Shown here: positions 5,804-5,874 of the stretch, piece after piece
Layout of the letters: each line of letters starts with the position of its first letter
Position numbering within the stretch: position 1 is the first letter of the stretch
NCBI GenBank assembly: GCA_018679695.1
Contig: JAHHKH010000404.1
Span: forward strand, 1-5,874
Source of the DNA: Maribacter sp.
GTDB lineage: Bacteria; Bacteroidota; Bacteroidia; Flavobacteriales; Flavobacteriaceae
Direction: 5' to 3'
Length of the DNA stretch: 5,874 nt
Made by a program: the position numbers and the translations under genes
Notes under the pieces: generated by a model
Told to the model about the DNA's origin: nothing
The model's input: only the letters and a program-made list of their open reading frames with translations
The model's database searches: none

Positions 5804-5831
5804 GAGATACAACGCTACGCATTGTGTTCCT
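5802..5831. other. Long imperfect hairpin
   Basis: AGGA (5802-5805) pairs with TCCT (5828-5831), G5806 bulges out, and ATACAACGC (5807-5815) pairs with GCATTGTGT (5819-5827) around the loop TAC. Of 13 positions, 11 are Watson-Crick, one is a T-G wobble and one is a C-A mismatch. No T-run follows, so it is not a normal terminator. A repeat element or the stem of a non-coding RNA is possible. Confidence 0.45.
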
Positions 5832-5859
5832 TTGGTCTAACTATTGAAAATACAACCCT

Positions 5860-5874
5860 GCTAACTTCGTTAGC
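5860..5874. other. Small hairpin at the right window edge
   Basis: GCTAAC and GTTAGC form a perfect 6-bp stem with the loop TTC (5866-5868). The window ends at the last base, so it cannot be seen whether a T-run or a longer structure follows. Confidence 0.3.

Noticed and set aside
5785..5831. 3' end of a tRNA or tmRNA on the minus strand
   Set aside because: CCTGGAGGTGCCAC recalls a T-arm plus acceptor end, but there is no GTTCRA T-loop, no CCA and no cloverleaf in the adjoining bases.
5802..5874. Integron attC site
   Set aside because: The hairpins and GCTAAC/GTTAGC look superficially similar, but proper RYYYAAC and GTTRRRY core boxes are not paired at the ends, and no integrase is seen.

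Overview
The window looks like chromosomal DNA of a marine-type member of the Bacteroidota, most likely a flavobacterium. The evidence is the AT-rich composition, a Bacteroidota-style TAnnTTTG promoter box, weak or absent Shine-Dalgarno sites, several short exported or lipid-anchored proteins, and a GH32 glycanase made as a lipoprotein. The genus cannot be fixed from the sequence alone.

Left two thirds (1-3962, minus strand): a compact six-gene operon read right to left. The order is rhodanese-like lipoprotein (3962-3468), CofC/DUF2064-like transferase of the 'rSAM/selenodomain-associated transferase 1' type (3453-2782), purine nucleoside phosphorylase (2785-1964), ArsM-type arsenite methyltransferase (1967-1002), exported DUF547 protein (936-187), and the first 66 codons of a family 2 glycosyltransferase of the 'transferase 2' type (200 to beyond the left edge). 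Two 4-base ATGA overlaps join transferase, phosphorylase and methyltransferase; a 14-base overlap joins DUF547 and the glycosyltransferase. ArsM with these two transferases is the signature of arsenosugar biosynthesis. The radical SAM protein ArsS that normally completes the set is not in the window and is expected beyond the left edge.

A working model: ArsM makes dimethylarsenic; ArsS adds the 5'-deoxyadenosyl group of SAM; the phosphorylase removes adenine to give dimethylarsinoyl-ribose-1-phosphate; the CofC-like enzyme activates this sugar phosphate; the GT2 enzyme transfers it to an acceptor. The phosphorylase carries an Asp and an Ile at two positions where 6-oxopurine enzymes have Asn and His, which fits a 5'-modified adenine nucleoside. 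The model is inference beyond the ArsM and ArsS steps.

Divergent spacer (3963-4041): 79 bases with a good TAnnTTTG box for the minus-strand operon. No convincing promoter was found for the plus-strand gene.

Right third (4042-5616, plus strand): one intact GH32 fructan hydrolase lipoprotein, unrelated to the arsenic operon. No SusC/SusD or sugar-uptake genes are visible beside it.

Right end (5617-5874): 258 bases with no gene recognised. It holds a strong 12-bp terminator-like hairpin, two exact 13-bp direct repeats 114 bases apart, a possible three-way-junction fold between them, a long imperfect hairpin just after the second repeat, and a 6-bp hairpin at the window edge. This is the least explained part of the window.
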